Origin: Candidatus Rokuibacteriota bacterium | GTDB lineage: Bacteria > Methylomirabilota > Methylomirabilia > Rokubacteriales > CSP1-6 | Assembly: GCA_016179965.1 (NCBI GenBank) | Contig: JACPCF010000063.1 | Location: 1 to 35,795, forward strand | Length of the DNA stretch: 35,795 nucleotides | Direction of reading: 5' to 3' | Shown: in pieces, positions 18,343-26,161 of the stretch | Position numbering within the stretch: the first letter of the stretch is position 1 | Layout: every line of letters begins with the position of its first letter | Notes under the pieces: generated by a model | The model's database searches: none | Told to the model about the DNA's origin: nothing | The model's input: the letters and a program-made list of their open reading frames with translations, nothing else | Program-made: the position numbers and the translations under genes

Positions 18343-18378
18343 CCTCTCCCCGCTGGGGAGAGGAGAAGAGGTGAGGGG
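18343..18378. repeat. Intergenic palindromic repeat, copy 2 (CCTCTCCCCgctGGGGAGAGGAGAAGAGGTGAGGGG)
   Basis: Near-identical to 1862..1897. Confidence 0.8.
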
Positions 18379-18426
18379 GAGTCAGGTGGGGTTGGGTGAG
18401 GGGGATTTTTCTGCTAGGCTTGGCCC

Positions 18427-19500
18427 ATGCCCCGGACGACCAAGCGCTCCAACGGTCCCGACTCCCAGGCCGACGCCATCGAGGACCTCTACGCGCGGGG
18501 TGTGACCGACGGCCTGCCCGTCGTGCCGCCCACGCTCACCCGCGTGGAGAGGGCGGTCAAGGCGTCCGGGCGGCAGCCGGACGACCTGATCGCCCTGGTG
18601 CCGCCGAATTACGGCCGGGCCACCGTGGAGAAGATCGCGGTGAACGCGGTCATGGCGGGATGCCGGCCCGAGTACCTGCCGGTAGTTATCGCCGGGGTCG
18701 AGGCGATGTGCGACGAGGCTTTCGACCTCCATGGCCTCGGGGGCACCACTAATTCAGCCTCGCCTCTGTTCATTATCAACGGGCCGATCCGGAAGCGCCT
18801 CGACGTCAACTGTGGCGCCGGCGTCTTCGGACCGGGCTGGCGCGCGAACGCGACGATCGGCCGGGCCCTCCGGCTGATCGCCGTCAACCTCGGAGGAGCC
18901 CGTCCGGGGATCATCAGCATGTCCACCCTGGGCCACCCGGGCCGCTACACCTACTGCATCGGTGAAAACGAGGAGGAGAATCCCTGGGAGCCGCTCCACA
19001 TCGAGCACGGGTTCCCGCCGTCGGAGAGCACCGTGGCCGCCTTCGCGGGGGAGCCCGCCCTTGAGATCTACGACCACCGGAGCCGGGCCGCCAAGGATCT
19101 CCTGGCTACCATCGCCCGGAGCGTGGAGGTGATCTGGCACCACAAAGCCACCGCCCTCGGCGATACGCTCATCGTCCTGTCCCCCGAGCACGCCCGTACC
19201 ATCGCCGGAGACGGCTGGTCGAAGGCCGACATCCGGCGCTTCCTCTGGGAGCGCCTCCGGAAGCCGGTGAAGGACCTGCTGCCGGGCAGGGACGGTGGCG
19301 AGGGGCTCCCCGAGCACGTCCTGGCGAAGATCCCGAGCCCGGAAACCGACGAGACGCTGATCCCAAAGTTCCGCGCGCCCGAGCATCTCAAGATTCTGGT
19401 GGCCGGGGGGACGGCGGGGCGCTTTTCGGCGGTGATTCCCGGCTGGACGTTCCCCAACGGCTCGAACCTGGTGATCAAGAAGATCCAGATGCACGAGTGA
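18427..19500 (+). CDS. Uncharacterised partner protein of UGSC selenoprotein
   Basis: 357-aa ORF ending 12 bp before the UGSC gene; a degraded paralogue follows at 20063. Confidence 0.75.
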   Translation: MPRTTKRSNGPDSQADAIEDLYARGVTDGLPVVPPTLTRVERAVKASGRQPDDLIALVPPNYGRATVEKIAVNAVMAGCRPEYLPVVIAGVEAMCDEAFDLHGLGGTTNSASPLFIINGPIRKRLDVNCGAGVFGPGWRANATIGRALRLIAVNLGGARPGIISMSTLGHPGRYTYCIGENEEENPWEPLHIEHGFPPSESTVAAFAGEPALEIYDHRSRAAKDLLATIARSVEVIWHHKATALGDTLIVLSPEHARTIAGDGWSKADIRRFLWERLRKPVKDLLPGRDGGEGLPEHVLAKIPSPETDETLIPKFRAPEHLKILVAGGTAGRFSAVIPGWTFPNGSNLVIKKIQMHE

Positions 19501-19512
19501 GGGAGGAAAATC

Positions 19513-20040
19513 ATGCCGAAGGACGATCTTTACCTGGATCCCACCGACTCGGTGGCTGTGCCGCGGAAGACTGCTCAGCGGCCGGCGACACTCGACGGCA
19601 AGGTGGTCACGCTCCTCGACATCTCCAAGGCCAAGGGGGATCACCTCCTCGACCGCATTGAGGAGCTGCTCCGGGAGCGCGCCAAGCCCAAGGCGATCCT
19701 CCGCCGGAAGAAGCCGACCTTTGCCCGCCCGGCGCCCGATGACCTCCGGCAGCAGATCCTGAAGGAGAGCCACGTCGTCATCGAAGGTCTGGCCGACTGA
19801 GGGTCGTGCACAACGTGCAGTGTGCACGACGGCGTGTTCTTCGAGGATCAGGGGCTCCCGACGGCGACGGTGATCTCTTCGGAGTTCGTGAAGGCGGCGC
19901 GGGCTCAAGCCGACGCGCTTGGTGCGCGGGAGTACCGGCCGGTGGTGGTCCCGCACCCGATCCAGCCGCTCACGCGCGAGGAGGTGCGGCTCCTGGCCGA
20001 CAAGGCCATTGACGAGATCCTCGCCCGCCTGACCCGGTAG
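19513..20040 (+). CDS. UGSC-type selenoprotein (in-frame TGA at 19798..19800 = Sec96)
   Basis: ORFs 19513..19800 and 19822..20040 share a frame; joined reading ...VVIEGLAD-U-GSCTTCSVHDGVFFEDQGLPTATVISSEFVKAARAQ...; RBS GGAGG. Confidence 0.85.
19803..19830 (+). promoter_or_regulatory. Candidate bacterial SECIS stem-loop
   Basis: GTCGTGCACA-ACGTGCAG-TGTGCACGAC, perfect 10-bp stem beginning 2 nt after the TGA. Confidence 0.65.
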
Positions 20041-20062
20041 CGGCGCTCGCTCGGAAGCGCTC

Positions 20063-20284
20063 GTGCCCCGGACAACGAGGCGCCCCAGCCGGTCCGGCTC
20101 GGAGGCGGATCCCATCGAGGACCTCCCTGTGGTGATCGCCGGCGTCGAAGTTCCGCGCGCGGGAGAACCTGAAGGTCCTCGTGGCCGGGGGGACGGCGGG
20201 GCGCTTCACGGCGGTCGTGGCAGCTGGCCGTTCGCCAACGCGCCCTCGAGCCTGGTGATCAAGAAGATCCGGTTCCCGTCCTAG
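20063..20284 (+). pseudogene. Internally deleted paralogue of 18427..19500
   Basis: N-term PRTTRRPSRSGSEADPIEDL, middle PVVIAGVE, then KFRARENLKVLVAGGTAGRFTAV (other frame) and SSLVIKKI, each matching separated parts of 18427..19500. Confidence 0.8.
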
Positions 20285-20781
20285 GCCAGGCGCCAGACGC
20301 GGCCCTGGGGTGGCTCGTCGGTCAGGGTGAACTGGGGCAGCGCGATCTCCGGCGACAGGTCCTGGAAGAGGACGCGGACGCGCTTGCCGATGGCGACGTG
20401 CTCCTCGCGCTCCGGCGTGAAATCCGGCTTCACCAGGTTGGCGATCATGCGGAGCCCCTCGTCGGGCGTCGGGCTGCCCCGCTGCTCGTCCAGCTCGACC
20501 AGCACCACGGGGTAGGGCGCCCAGTCCCTGAAGCCGGGCTGGATCGCCTGGACCACGATCTCGTAGGAGTGGATCGTCCCCTTGCCGCTCACCTCCTGCC
20601 ACGACCAGCCGAGGTCGCCGCACCAGGGGCAGCCGTGGCTCGGCGGATAGCGTAAAAGCCCGCAGGCCGCGCACTTCCTCATGACGAGTTTGTGCTCGCG
20701 TGCCGTTTTCACGTATTCGCGCCACTCGGAATCGTTCTCCGGCACGATCAGGTTCATCCCGCGGTACTCAACGTTCGGCAT
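20281..20781 (-). CDS. Zn-ribbon/OB-fold (DUF35-type) acyl-CoA-associated protein
   Basis: RKCAACGLLRYPPSHGCPWCG zinc ribbon; KGTIHSYEIVVQ...PYPVVLVELDEQRG. Confidence 0.85.
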   Translation of the reverse strand: MPNVEYRGMNLIVPENDSEWREYVKTAREHKLVMRKCAACGLLRYPPSHGCPWCGDLGWSWQEVSGKGTIHSYEIVVQAIQPGFRDWAPYPVVLVELDEQRGSPTPDEGLRMIANLVKPDFTPEREEHVAIGKRVRVLFQDLSPEIALPQFTLTDEPPQGRVWRLA

Positions 20782-20786
20782 CCGTC

Positions 20787-21941
20787 TTATCCCCGGCGCT
20801 GGGTGAAGCGACGGCCGAGGATCTCGGCCGCGATCAGATTCCGCATAGCCTGGACCGTCCCGCCGCCGATCGTGAACATGCGGACGTCGCGGAGCATCCG
20901 CTCGAGCGGCAGCTCCCGCGAGTAGCCGTCGCCGCCAAACACCTGGAGCGCCTGGCTCGTCACCTCGATGGCGCTCTCGGCGGCGAACGTCTTCGCGAGG
21001 GCGGCCTCGAATTTGTCCGGGAGGCCGTCGCCGGCGTTGACGGCGGCCCGGTGGATGAGCAGGCGGGAGGCCTCGAGCTTCAGGATCATGTCGGCTAGCA
21101 TCCACTGGATCCCCTGGAACTCGCAGATCTCCCGGCCGAACTGTCGCCGCGTCTTGGAGAAGGCGAGCGCCTCCTCATAGGCGCCCTGGGCGATCCCCAG
21201 GGCCACGGTGGCGGCGCCGAGGCGCTGGGCGTTGTAGGCCGCCATCAGCTTGCCGAAGCCGTCCTTGCCCACGACCAGGTTGTCGGCCGGGACCTCGCAG
21301 TTCTTGAAGATGAGCATCCCCTCCGGGATCCCGCGGAGCCCGAGCGTGGGGATCCGCGGCCCCAGCGTGAAGCCCGGTGCCCCCCGCTCCACGACGAGGG
21401 CGCCGATCCCCAGGTCGCCGCCGGCCTCGACCAGGCGGCAGAAGACCAGGTGGAGGTGGGAGATGCCCGCCCCGGTGATCCAGCGCTTGGTCCCGTTGAG
21501 GATCCAGCGGTCGCCTTTCCGCACCGCGGTCGCGGCCATGTCCGTCGCCGCCGTCCCCGCCTCGGGCTCCGTGATGCAGATCGCCGGCTTATCACCCTCG
21601 ACGACCTTCGGCAGCCAGCGCCGCTTCTGGGCGTCCGTCGCGTAGTGGACGACGGCCGACACGACGCCGAGGTTCGCGTCCACCACGATCCGTCCCGAGA
21701 TGCCGCACGCCTTGGCCACCTCCTCGATGACCAGGACCGTGTCGAAGATCGTGCGCTCGGCGCCGCCGTAGGCTTTGGGCACCGTCATCCCCATGAAGCC
21801 GGCCTCGACGAGGTCCTTGACGTTCTCCCAGGGGTACTCCTCCGTCTGGTCCCAGCGGGGCGCCCGTCCGCGGAAGGTCTCGGCAAGCTCGCGCGCCCGG
21901 GCCTTCAAGGCCTTCTGCTCGGACGAAAGAGGATAGCTCAT
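20787..21941 (-). CDS. Acyl-CoA dehydrogenase
   Basis: AICITEPEAGTAATDMAATAVRKGDRWILNGTKRWITGAG; QVFGGDGYSRELPLERMLRDVR. Confidence 0.95.
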   Translation of the reverse strand: MSYPLSSEQKALKARARELAETFRGRAPRWDQTEEYPWENVKDLVEAGFMGMTVPKAYGGAERTIFDTVLVIEEVAKACGISGRIVVDANLGVVSAVVHYATDAQKRRWLPKVVEGDKPAICITEPEAGTAATDMAATAVRKGDRWILNGTKRWITGAGISHLHLVFCRLVEAGGDLGIGALVVERGAPGFTLGPRIPTLGLRGIPEGMLIFKNCEVPADNLVVGKDGFGKLMAAYNAQRLGAATVALGIAQGAYEEALAFSKTRRQFGREICEFQGIQWMLADMILKLEASRLLIHRAAVNAGDGLPDKFEAALAKTFAAESAIEVTSQALQVFGGDGYSRELPLERMLRDVRMFTIGGGTVQAMRNLIAAEILGRRFTQRRG

Positions 21942-22183
21942 CGTCGTTTCTCCTCCGGGGCCCCGGCCCGGGGCTGGATCCAGACGTGATCGCCGCGGGG
22001 CAGGAGCCGCTCGGCGCGCTCCGGGTCACCCGCGCGGAAGCACTCCTCGATCAACCTCTCGTGGAAGACGTCCCGCTGCGCGCGGCTCCCGCCGATCTCG
22101 ATGATGCGCGGTCTCAGCGGCTCGATGAGCTGGATCGTCCGGGACGTCGCCGTGACCGACAGACCGTACGCGTCAGCCGGCAT
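21938..22183 (-). CDS. Small uncharacterised protein (81 aa) coupled to acyl-CoA dehydrogenase
   Basis: 4-bp overlap with the next start; MPADAYGLSVTATSRTIQLIEPLRPRIIEIGG... Confidence 0.55.
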   Translation of the reverse strand: MPADAYGLSVTATSRTIQLIEPLRPRIIEIGGSRAQRDVFHERLIEECFRAGDPERAERLLPRGDHVWIQPRAGAPEEKRR

Positions 22184-22203
22184 GGCGCGGATGATAGCAC
22201 ATT

Positions 22204-23418
22204 CTAGCGCCGCAGGATGAGGGCGGAGCCGGTGGCCGGCGTGGACCAGCCGAGGTTCATGGCGATCTCGGCGTCCTCCACCTGCCGGCATTTCCCGGGT
22301 GAGTAGTCGTAGGAGTGCTTCCCCTCCGCCCACCCCGGGCAGTAGTCGTCGGCGGTTCCCCGGAGCTGGCGGACGTTTTCGATCACCAGGTTCATCCCGT
22401 GCGTGTACGCCTCGCAGAGGTGGCCGCCCGAGGTGTTGTTGGGGCGCGCGCCGCCGAGCTCGATGCTCCCGCTGGAGACGTAGGCGCCGCCCTCCCCCTT
22501 CTTGCAGAAGCCGTACTCCTCCAGCTGGAGCAGGGTGGTGAAGGTGAAGGCGTCGTAGGAGCCGGTGAGGTCCACGTCCTCGGGGCCGATGCCGGCCATG
22601 GGAAAGACGATGTCCTTGGCGTAGTAGCCCGCCACGCGGCTGATGGGGCCGTGGGCGAAGTGGAAGTCGGTCCGCGGCTTCGACACGCGCCCCGCGACCC
22701 CCATGATGTGGATCGGTCGCTGCCGGAGGTCCCGGGCCCGCTCGGCCGAGGTGACGATCAGGCAGGTGGCGTTGTCGGTCTCCACGCAGCAGTCGAGGAG
22801 GTGGAGCGGCTTGACGATCCAGCGCGAGTTGAGGACGTCCTCCACGGTGACGCGCTCCTTGTGGAGCGCCTTGGGATTCTGGGAGGCGTGCGTGGAGTGG
22901 GCCACCTTGACGTGGGCGACCTGCTCCGAGGTGGTGCCGTAGTCGTACATGTGGCGCATGAACGTGGGGGCGAAGTTCTGCCCGGCGCTCGTCATCCCGT
23001 AGGGGCGCCAGGCCAGCTCCTGGCCGCGCACCGGCGCCGCGGCGCGGGTCCCCGTCCCCCCGATCCGCACCTCGGTGTAGCCGTTCATGGAGCGGAAGAT
23101 CGCCACCGTCCGGCACAGGCCGACCTCGATGGCGCCCATGGCGAGGCCGATCAGGGCTTCGGTGCTCGATCCCCCGCCGACCACGTCCATCCAGAAGTTG
23201 AGCCTGATCGCCAGATCCGGGCCGACGATCAGCGACGGCGTGGAGTCGTTGCCCTGGTAGGACATCATCCCGTCCACGTCCTTGGGGCCGAGCCCTGCGT
23301 CGTCCATGGCCTTCCGGATCGCCTCCACGGCCATGGCCCGTGTCGTGCGGCCCGAATTCCGGCTGTACTCCGTCTCGCCGACTCCCACGACGCAGTACCG
23401 GTCTTTCAGGGTTCCCAT
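22204..23418 (-). CDS. Thiolase family protein (lipid-transfer/acetyl-CoA acetyltransferase type)
   Basis: VVGVGETEYSRNSGRTTRAMAVEAIRKAMDDAGL; GGGSSTEALIGLAMGAI; NTSGGHLCEAYTHGMNLVIENVRQLRG. Confidence 0.9.
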   Translation of the reverse strand: MGTLKDRYCVVGVGETEYSRNSGRTTRAMAVEAIRKAMDDAGLGPKDVDGMMSYQGNDSTPSLIVGPDLAIRLNFWMDVVGGGSSTEALIGLAMGAIEVGLCRTVAIFRSMNGYTEVRIGGTGTRAAAPVRGQELAWRPYGMTSAGQNFAPTFMRHMYDYGTTSEQVAHVKVAHSTHASQNPKALHKERVTVEDVLNSRWIVKPLHLLDCCVETDNATCLIVTSAERARDLRQRPIHIMGVAGRVSKPRTDFHFAHGPISRVAGYYAKDIVFPMAGIGPEDVDLTGSYDAFTFTTLLQLEEYGFCKKGEGGAYVSSGSIELGGARPNNTSGGHLCEAYTHGMNLVIENVRQLRGTADDYCPGWAEGKHSYDYSPGKCRQVEDAEIAMNLGWSTPATGSALILRR

Positions 23419-23426
23419 GACAGGGG

Positions 23427-23432
23427 AGTATA
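23427..23432 (-). promoter_or_regulatory. -10 box TATACT, 8 nt upstream of thiolase ATG
   Basis: GGGGTATACTCCCCTGTCATG on minus strand. Confidence 0.6.
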
Positions 23433-23498
23433 CCCCAGGTCCGCGCTGTCTGACGCTCGCGGCTTGACCCTCCGAGCGTCCCCGGATAATCTCGCCTC

Positions 23499-25151
23499 AT
23501 GGCGCGGATCGTCAGGATTGCCACGAGCGCGGACAGCCCACCGCGATTGCGGGGGGAGGTCGTCGCGCTGGATCGCTTCTCGGCCAGCGTGGCGCTGGAA
23601 ACGCGGGAAGCCGCCCTGCGCGAGGGAGCCAGCGTCTGGCTCCACTTCGATCCGCCCGGTGGCGGCTCTTCTCTGTCCGTGGCGGGGATCGTCAGTGGCA
23701 TGGCTCGGGGAGGGCGGATCACCGTTCTTCTGAGCCTCAGTCCCGGGGAATACAGCCGGCTCCAGGGTCTCCCGGACCCTGAGGTCCGGAGAGGCCGCCG
23801 CGCCGCCCAGCCGTCGTCGCTCACGCCACCGGGTATCAAGCCGATCCAAAAGCGGGAGGCGCCGGAGCCTCGCCCCGAGCCCGCGAGCCCGCGGCCGGCC
23901 CAGCCGACGGAGACACCGTCCCCGGCGCCGTCAGCCGCGGAGCCCGACATTGCCAGCCTGAGCCCGATCGCGCGGGCAAAGGCGCTGGCCGCGGCCCTGG
24001 CGGAGATGATTGGGCCCGGCGGGGAGCCCGCGTCGCCGAGGCCGAGCGAGCCGGCTGCAGCCGTGGAGACGGTCGCGCCGCCGCCCGAGCCGGTGAGCGT
24101 GAGCCCGGCGGAGCCGGCGGAGACGCCGGTAGAGATCGTCGAACCTGAGCCCGAGCCGGTCAGCCCGAGCCTGATGGAGCCGCTGGAGGCGCCGCCACCG
24201 GTGGTCAAGCCCAGCGTTGTCCGCCCGAGCCTGATCGCGCGGGCGAAGGCGCTGGCGGCGGCCCTGGCGGGGATGGGAGGGCCCAGGGCCGAGCCGGCGT
24301 CGTCGGCGCCGGGCGAGCAGGCGGAGGCACCGGTGCCGATGATCGCGCCTGAGCCCGAGCCGGTGAGCGCGAGCCCGGTAGAGTCGGTGGAGGCGCCGCT
24401 GGCGGTCGAGCCCAGCGCCGAGCCCGCGTGGCTGAGGCCCGCCGAGGCGGCCGAGGTTCCGGTCGAGGTGATCGAGCCTCCGCCCGCGTCGGCCAGCATG
24501 AGCCCGGTGGAGCTGGTGGAGGCACCGGTGGAGATGGTCGAACCTCAGCCACAGCCGGTGAGCGTGAGCCCGGCGGAGCAGGCGGAGGCGCTGGTGGCCC
24601 GCGGCGACCTCGAGGGGGCGTGGAAGGTTTACTACGACGCCCTTCGGGTTGCGTCGGACGACCTGAGGCTCTGGTACGGCCTCGGACTGACGCTCAGTCG
24701 CCTGAACCGGCGAAAGGAGACCGAGGAGATATTCCAGTATGTGGTGAGCCGCGGGGACCCCGGCTCCGAGGACGTGAAGCATGCGCGGCAGTGGCTCGTC
24801 CGCGCCGGGTCGCTGGCCGAGCCGGCGGCGCCGGCCGTCCCTGCCGCCCCGCGAAGCGAGACGGGGCGGTGGGCGACCGTCAAGGGGAGGGTCACCTGGG
24901 GAGAGCCCGAGCCGCCGCGTGAGGTCTTCCTCGTTCTCCAGGGGCTCGACAAGGATGGAACTCGCTCGCACACCCGTGTCCCCCTCGGCGAGTTCTACGA
25001 GTTCGACCGGCTCCCTCCCGGGTCATATCATCTGATCGGAGGAGTGGAGACGGAATGGCTGTGGGACCTCAGGTTCACGGTCGAGGCCGGCCAGGAGATG
25101 GTCCTCGACCTCTCGAGGGAGAACAGCACCAGCCCCACCGCTCAGGTGTAG
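23499..25151 (+). CDS. Multidomain protein: PilZ-like N-terminus, Pro/Glu/Ala repeat linker, TPR segment, C-terminal beta domain
   Basis: RLRGEVVALDRFSASVALET; repeated (S)xIARAKALAAALAxM and EPVSxSPxExxEAPVExVEP modules; ALVARGDLEGAWKVYYDALRVASDDLRLWYGLGLTL. Confidence 0.75.
   Translation: MARIVRIATSADSPPRLRGEVVALDRFSASVALETREAALREGASVWLHFDPPGGGSSLSVAGIVSGMARGGRITVLLSLSPGEYSRLQGLPDPEVRRGRRAAQPSSLTPPGIKPIQKREAPEPRPEPASPRPAQPTETPSPAPSAAEPDIASLSPIARAKALAAALAEMIGPGGEPASPRPSEPAAAVETVAPPPEPVSVSPAEPAETPVEIVEPEPEPVSPSLMEPLEAPPPVVKPSVVRPSLIARAKALAAALAGMGGPRAEPASSAPGEQAEAPVPMIAPEPEPVSASPVESVEAPLAVEPSAEPAWLRPAEAAEVPVEVIEPPPASASMSPVELVEAPVEMVEPQPQPVSVSPAEQAEALVARGDLEGAWKVYYDALRVASDDLRLWYGLGLTLSRLNRRKETEEIFQYVVSRGDPGSEDVKHARQWLVRAGSLAEPAAPAVPAAPRSETGRWATVKGRVTWGEPEPPREVFLVLQGLDKDGTRSHTRVPLGEFYEFDRLPPGSYHLIGGVETEWLWDLRFTVEAGQEMVLDLSRENSTSPTAQV
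23931..24600 (+). repeat. Intragenic degenerate repeat region encoding Pro/Glu/Ala-rich modules
   Basis: Recurrent gagcccgagccggtgagc...gcggagccg units by inspection. Confidence 0.7.
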
Positions 25152-25154
25152 CCG

Positions 25155-25250
25155 TTACGACGGGCAGCTCGCGTAGAAGGATTCGATGAGCCGGAGGACC
25201 TCGTCGGCGGTCCTCCTGGACGAAGTGGCCCGCGTCGTCGACTAGGCGGC
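25155..25250 (-). pseudogene. Decayed C-terminal remnant of alpha/beta hydrolase
   Basis: LVDDAGHFVQED then, after a frame change, DEVLRLIESFYASCPS*; matches LDDASHFVQEDQPEEVARLIEAFYARRP of 30712..31566. Confidence 0.7.
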
Positions 25251-25282
25251 GCCTCCGGGCGCCGGCCGGAAAGGAGCGTCTC

Positions 25283-26161
25283 ATGAAGCTCGTGCGCTAC
25301 GGGCGATCCGGCGCCGAGAAGCCGGGCATCATCGACGCCGAAGGCAAGCTCCGCGATCTCTCGAAAGTCATCGATGACATCACACCGGCGGCCCTGGCCT
25401 CGACGGCGCTGCGCCGGCTCCGCGGGCTCGACCTCTCGCGCCTCCCGGTGGTGCGGGGCCGCCCCCGCCTCGGTTGCCCGCTGGCCGGCATCGGCAAGCT
25501 GGTCTGCATCGGCCTCAACTACACCGACCACGCGGCGGAGGTCGGCAGGGAGCTACCCAAGGAGCCGATGCTCTTCATCAAGGCGAGCAGCGCGATCTGC
25601 GGCCCCTACGACGCCATCGTGCGCCCGCGTGGTGCCACGAAGCTCGATTACGAGGTCGAGTTGGCCGCCGTGATCGGGCGCGACGCGCGCTACGTTGACG
25701 AGGCGGACGCGCTCGGCTACGTGGGCGGCTACGCTCTGGTCAATGACGTGTCGGAGCGGGCCCTTCAGATGGAGCACGGCGGCACCACGACCAAGGGCAA
25801 GAGCGCTGACACCTTCGGCCCCGTCGGCCCGTGGTTGGTCACCGCCGACGAGGTGCCCGACCCGCACGCGCTCGAGCTCTGGACGACAGTCAACGGCGAG
25901 CGCCGACAGCACGGGAACACCGGGAAGATGATCTTCTCCGTGCGGTACCTCGTCGCCTACGTGAGCCGCTTCATGTCGCTGCGCGCCGGTGACCTCATCT
26001 CGACGGGAACGCCGGCGGGCGTCGGGCACGGCCACAAGCCGCCGAAGTATCTCCAGCCGGGTGACGTCGTGGAGATGGGGATCACGGGCCTGGGTACCCA
26101 GCGTCACGAGATCATCGCGTGGGAGGCGGTCGCCAAGCGTTCGGGGCTCAGGCGATCCTGA
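25283..26161 (+). CDS. Fumarylacetoacetate hydrolase family protein
   Basis: IGLNYTDHAAEVG, YEVELAAVIGRDARYV, GYALVNDVSERALQ, ISTGTPAGVGHG. Confidence 0.95.
   Translation: MKLVRYGRSGAEKPGIIDAEGKLRDLSKVIDDITPAALASTALRRLRGLDLSRLPVVRGRPRLGCPLAGIGKLVCIGLNYTDHAAEVGRELPKEPMLFIKASSAICGPYDAIVRPRGATKLDYEVELAAVIGRDARYVDEADALGYVGGYALVNDVSERALQMEHGGTTTKGKSADTFGPVGPWLVTADEVPDPHALELWTTVNGERRQHGNTGKMIFSVRYLVAYVSRFMSLRAGDLISTGTPAGVGHGHKPPKYLQPGDVVEMGITGLGTQRHEIIAWEAVAKRSGLRRS

Noticed and set aside
19822-20040. Independent small 72-aa gene starting at GTG 19822
   Set aside because: Better explained as the post-Sec part of 19513..20040: same frame, no separate SD, and the GSCTTC motif lies upstream of the proposed start.
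18754-20115. 453-aa minus-strand ORF across the UGSC module
   Set aside because: Antisense to two coherent plus-strand genes; no recognisable motifs.
21938-24499. 853-aa minus-strand ORF
   Set aside because: Reads an alternative frame of the thiolase gene and the antisense of the 23499 repeat gene; low-complexity Ser/Gly/Arg translation typical of GC-rich open frames. Only its 3' end (21938..22183) looks like a real small CDS.
23931-24600. CRISPR-like array
   Set aside because: Repeats are degenerate, in frame and encode a Pro/Glu/Ala linker; no constant repeat/spacer periodicity.
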